64,000 nt of DNA. Origin: Drosophila persimilis. Taxonomy: Eukaryota; Arthropoda; Insecta; Diptera; Drosophilidae. The stretch is from the NCBI RefSeq assembly GCF_003286085.1, contig NW_020825288.1, positions 18,786,001-18,850,000 on the forward strand, read 5' to 3'. Under the pieces are notes generated by a model, which saw only the letters and a list, made by a program, of their open reading frames with translations, ran no database searches and was not told where the DNA came from. Position 1 is the first letter of the stretch. Each line of letters begins with the position of its first letter. Shown here in pieces: positions 61,101-64,000 of the stretch. The position numbers were made by a program, and so were the translations under genes.

Positions 61101-62529
61101 ATGTGAATATATTTACCTTATCATATAAAGTTTTCCTCTCTATAGAGTCTTCTTGGTCATCGGTTTCTGTGACCGCATTCATGGCACTGCCCATACGTTT
61201 TGAAGAATCTTCTTGCAGAAAGACGTCCAACAATCCGGAGAATGCCACACCAGCAAGCATGCATACCACAGGTGTTAGGGTCAACATTAGGCGCACCATT
61301 ACTCCGGCAAAATATACAGCACTTATGGCATAAAGCACCACAAAAACTCGCTCATCGTTAATTTGTTTGATGCAATACCAGACACCAACCGGAAAAGCGC
61401 ATACAAGAATATGCAGATCGAAGAAAAATGAGAACCAAGTGGTTGGCTGATGTTCCGATACAGACGCAATTATTGGAATATGAATCTTTGCATAGCCAGT
61501 GTCCCAAAGTGAGTAAAATCGTCCACTCCATGGTGCAACAACGCCAAACATTGTAAGAAGAACTACTGCGACAAATACCGTTACGCCAACAAGCAGAGCG
61601 CCCACAAAAAACAGTTTTCTAAATTCGTGTCGCGATAATACAGACTGCAAGTGACGCAACGTAGCCACAGCCATGAGAAGCACGAATACGCCAAGTGCTG
61701 CCATGTGTTCGCTTGTACGTATTGGCTGGAATCCAACAAAAGGTATTTGCATGGAAAAAAGAAGTCCAAGGATGTAAAATGTGCTATAGCTCGTCAGCAG
61801 TCGGGGCGAGTATCTACCCATTATGAGTAGCACAAACACATGTAGAGGAATTAGATTGATGATGAATACATATCCACCCCATGCAGAAACCATGTAAAAG
61901 TACGAAATTGCAGCACCTGCCGACCAGAATACGGATCCTGTTTTGACTGAACGCACCCATAGGAAGTATGTGAACTGAAGAGCAAATATAGCTATTCCTT
62001 CGTTGTCATACGATCCAGCCACTGAGCGGCTAATATATCCGGGCACAATTGCTATAAAACTTGCAGCGAACAATCCAGCTCCAGACGACCATAGCTCCTT
62101 TGTCAATAAATATGTGGAAATTGATGTTAGGCCACTAAAAACAGGTGCCAAAAATACGCAAATGTCACGAATATGGACGGGAATGTTGAGTACGTGGAGA
62201 AGGTAATGAATTCCTCCAGATGTTATCATTAATCCTGGATATACGGTTCCACCAACGATACGACCCAATGGATACCAAGCTCGTTCGTCAAACCAATTAA
62301 GAAACTTGTACCATCCATGTTGCACCATGTAAGCCGTGGCTCGATAATTAAACCAGGGATCAAACTCATGGATAATTGATTCAAATCGTATGACAGCAAA
62401 GAGGCGTGAAGAAAATCCGGCTAGCCAGGCTATTAATAATATTGAAAACGTAATAAGGCTGCTGTAGCCAGCGACTTTACTGTTTATCATTTTTGGCGTT
62501 CGATTCATATCTTCATTCAAGCCAGACAA
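58134..62529 (-). CDS. Stt3B: Oligosaccharyltransferase catalytic subunit STT3B (5 exons)
   Basis: Exons on the minus strand are 62529-61117, 60048-59858, 59159-58689, 58459-58261 and 58205-58134, totalling 2346 nt and 781 residues. All are GT-AG with matching phases. The protein is multi-span in its N-terminal half. Family signatures are [20 protein letters not shown] (first acidic motif), [18 protein letters not shown]-type sequence, [30 protein letters not shown] (WWDYG acceptor-sequon site), [14 protein letters not shown] and [20 protein letters not shown]. The last exon gives the basic tail [20 protein letters not shown]. The N-terminus and '[20 protein letters not shown]' place it with STT3B rather than STT3A. 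It transfers the glycan to Asn-X-Ser/Thr in the ER lumen (established). Introns 1 and 2 hold transposon scraps. Confidence 0.97.
58608..58624 (-). mobile_element. DINE-1-like end scrap in Stt3B intron
   Basis: 'caacgttccccctcgtt' is the conserved outer end of the family. The rest is missing. Confidence 0.5.
59185..59345 (-). mobile_element. Short non-LTR RT-like scrap in Stt3B intron
   Basis: The minus strand reads [20 protein letters not shown] and PSFNI, reminiscent of the 'GVPQGSVLGPLLFNI' box of non-LTR reverse transcriptases. Too short to classify. Confidence 0.4.
60385..60660. mobile_element. DINE-1-like fragment in Stt3B intron 1
   Basis: Contains 'ggctataataattatccgatct', 'gactattaagactagag' and 'caaatttggtgtacacactcctg' blocks. 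Both ends are lost. Confidence 0.7.
60708..60890 (+). repeat. Isolated end of the long-inverted-end transposon (copy e)
   Basis: Matches the other ends in 'ggccaaatatcgtatttt', 'cacctctaaacgttgtcga', 'ttttataacaaaaggaac' and 'cagaccctgagacttgaaaa', finishing with 'gaataagcgcaaa'. No ORF neighbours it. Confidence 0.7.
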
Positions 62530-63119
62530 GAGTTAAAACTTAAAACCGATCAACCACACATTTTCTTTTTAGACACGTAGTCTAAAAATCACCGGCTAGA
62601 ACTGTCTATATGCAAATTATCGATAGATTATATTCGATTGAAAGACATTAATGGTACTCATTTAATTTGATAATTCTATACAACATTTAATATTATTTCA
62701 GTGGAATGCCTGAAACGGAATTATATAGATTTATTTACATCAGTGGTCTACACGCAGCCATTTACGTGGTTTGCAGTGCAGCGAAAAAACAGATATATCT
62801 ACATGGAAAAATTCACCTGTGTGTATTTAAAATTTAACGATAGTGACTTCAAACTTTGCACAAATATGCCAGGCCTCTAGATCCGAATTAATAGGCTATT
62901 TATACTGACAACACTCCACCATCCGTTTCGGGGATGATCTGTAAGGTTTTGCCGTTCCGGAAATTTCCCAGTTAGTTCTCCATCCATTTTGAATGTTCCT
63001 ACGCCGCACGTTTCTACGCGATAGTTAGCCGATGGTTTTCAAATGCAGCTCTAAATAATTGTCATTCACAACAAAAAAATGGTATTAGCTGCGAAAACGT
63101 AAGCAATGATTGTGACCAA
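62530..63119. promoter_or_regulatory. Divergent promoter region of Stt3B and the next gene, with a DRE
   Basis: TATCGATA (perfect DREF site) lies at 62618-62625, ~90 bases upstream of Stt3B. The remainder is the leader of the plus-strand gene starting near 63120. A frame continuous with that gene is open back to ~62975 without an ATG. Confidence 0.5.
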
Positions 63120-63204
63120 ATGAACAAAAAACATCAACAATCACAGCATAAAACAGATGAAAATAAATGTAAAATGGAACAAGAAGGAGTAGCAAATTCC
63201 AGTG
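63120..63204 (+). CDS. First coding exon of an unidentified plus-strand gene (runs off window)
   Basis: ATG at 63120 opens MNKKHQQSQHKTDENKCKME, then QEGVANSS, and meets a strong donor (G|GTAAGT) at 63204. The same frame is open upstream (NGISCENVSNDCDQ), so the exon could begin earlier, for example after the acceptor-like 'tttcaaatgcag' at ~63052. The peptide is hydrophilic and Gln/Lys-rich. The family is not recognised. Its divergent position against Stt3B and a shared promoter area support a real gene. Later exons are not in the window. Confidence 0.4.
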
Positions 63205-63347
63205 GTAAGTTTAATAGATATATTTCTTATTTATTAATTTTATTATAATATATACATAATAGTAATACCATGAAAAAGGCTGGAATTGAGCTGGGATGGG
63301 CTGAGATTAGGACAAATAAAATAAAAATAAAATGGTCTGAGCGGGGG

Positions 63348-63696
63348 TGTTCCAAATGTAACCGCCGCACAGAGTAAGTGCACCCTATCTAAAAATAGAC
63401 TCACAAGGAACCTGTGCGTTCCTTCCCATACAATAAGAGTAGAACTGCTAGCTATATAAAGAGATGCATTCGTTCAATAAGACTCAGTATCAGAAACAGT
63501 ACCACAACTGCCTGTCACTCATTTTCCCATCGCAATCATCAGAGGCTGTCGCCGTGTTTTCAGATCCTCATTTTGCGCACCGTAGGATACCCACTCCGCA
63601 GTCCAACTGGTTCAAGTTCTAGTTGCGACGACCAAACTGTAGACGGTTTATGTACCGTATACATCCCAGCTTCCTACACACACATACACATTCACA
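63348..63696 (+). mobile_element. 5' LTR of a BEL/Pao-like retrotransposon
   Basis: The stretch starts TGTTCC and ends CA. It contains a TATA box (GCTATATAAA, ~63451), an initiator-like 'actcagt', and is followed by TTTGGTGACCCCCGACCG, the primer-binding-site style of BEL-type elements. Internal sequence continues to the window end. The classification rests on the PBS form. Confidence 0.6.
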
Positions 63697-64000
63697 TTTG
63701 GTGACCCCCGACCGTGGTCATCCCTTCAAACTGTCAGACAAGATATAGTCAAAGGATTCGATCTGGAGATCAGATTGAAGAAGTCAACAGGAAATCTTCA
63801 GTAAAATTTGGTACCAGGCCATACACTTACGGTAGCATCTCCTACCAATAAGTATAACTTTGGAAAATCTGACATATTCAGGTTATCAGCCCACAAAAAA
63901 ACAGCTACAGAATTCGATTACCATCGAGGCTATCAATTTTTGTTGTTCATGCGTTCCATAGATTGGAAACAGCACAAATCCCTCCATCCAACACATCACC
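63697..64000 (+). mobile_element. Leader and start of internal region of the LTR retrotransposon
   Basis: Downstream of the PBS, non-coding to ~63790 and then possible gag leader. No open frame of useful length remains before the window edge. Confidence 0.4.

Noticed and set aside
1-64000. tRNA, rRNA or other structured RNA genes
   Set aside because: Read for tRNA A/B-box and rRNA-like stretches on both strands; none was convincing. Snail-scale RNAs cannot be excluded without a covariance search.

Overview
The window is eukaryotic and almost certainly from a Drosophila genome. It carries the linked forkhead genes fd96Cb and fd96Ca, spliced genes with short GT-AG introns, DRE and Motif-1 type fly core-promoter elements, and many copies of the DINE-1-like (Helitron-derived) repeat with its 'ATACCCGATACT...GAGTATCGGGTAT' ends. 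The style of these repeats, together with a LOA-clade (Bilbo/Trim-like) fragment, would fit the obscura group, but the species cannot be proved from sequence alone. The genes are AT-rich and the introns and intergenic DNA are packed with decayed, nested transposons, which suggests a low-recombination or pericentromeric segment. Synteny (fd96C pair plus IMP4) points to Muller element E. LAYOUT: 0.9-5.6 kb, an ABHD17-type depalmitoylase (minus strand) whose last exon lies beyond a 3.7 kb intron holding a BEL/Pao remnant. 7.0-9.9 kb, two oppositely oriented DINE-1 elements around a LOA ORF1 remnant. 11.4-12.1 kb, fd96Cb (minus). 12.2-30.5 kb, a long inter-forkhead gap with AT-rich DNA, microsatellites, mariner, jockey and DINE-1 pieces, a candidate two-exon small gene on the plus strand (19.6-20.8 kb), and a disrupted DNA transposon with long inverted ends (26.6-29.9 kb). 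30.5-31.7 kb, fd96Ca (minus). 32-40 kb, mostly non-coding. 40.1-44.2 kb, a retrotransposon junkyard: a non-LTR fragment, a GC-rich Ty3/gypsy fragment, and an inverted BEL/Pao pol fragment. 44.8-47.8 kb, Imp4 (minus) with nested Tc1 and non-LTR fragments in its intron. 49.1-53.2 kb, shams, an EGF O-glucoside xylosyltransferase (plus). 55.4-56.4 kb, a GC-rich ~108-bp minisatellite. 56.9-57.2 kb, a damaged partial second copy of shams. 58.1-62.5 kb, Stt3B (minus). 63.1 kb to the end, the first exon of an unidentified plus-strand gene and the 5' LTR of a retrotransposon. FUNCTION: the genes are not an operon. Shams (Notch EGF xylosylation) and Stt3B (N-glycosylation) are both secretory-pathway glycosylation enzymes. 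Imp4 is a ribosome-biogenesis factor. ABHD17 removes palmitate from membrane proteins. The two FoxB-type factors are developmental regulators. The four housekeeping genes were reconstructed exon by exon with consistent splice phases and look intact despite heavy transposon invasion. The most novel element is the long-inverted-end transposon with an unrecognised ORF, seen once in disrupted near-full form, once in part, and as isolated ends elsewhere.
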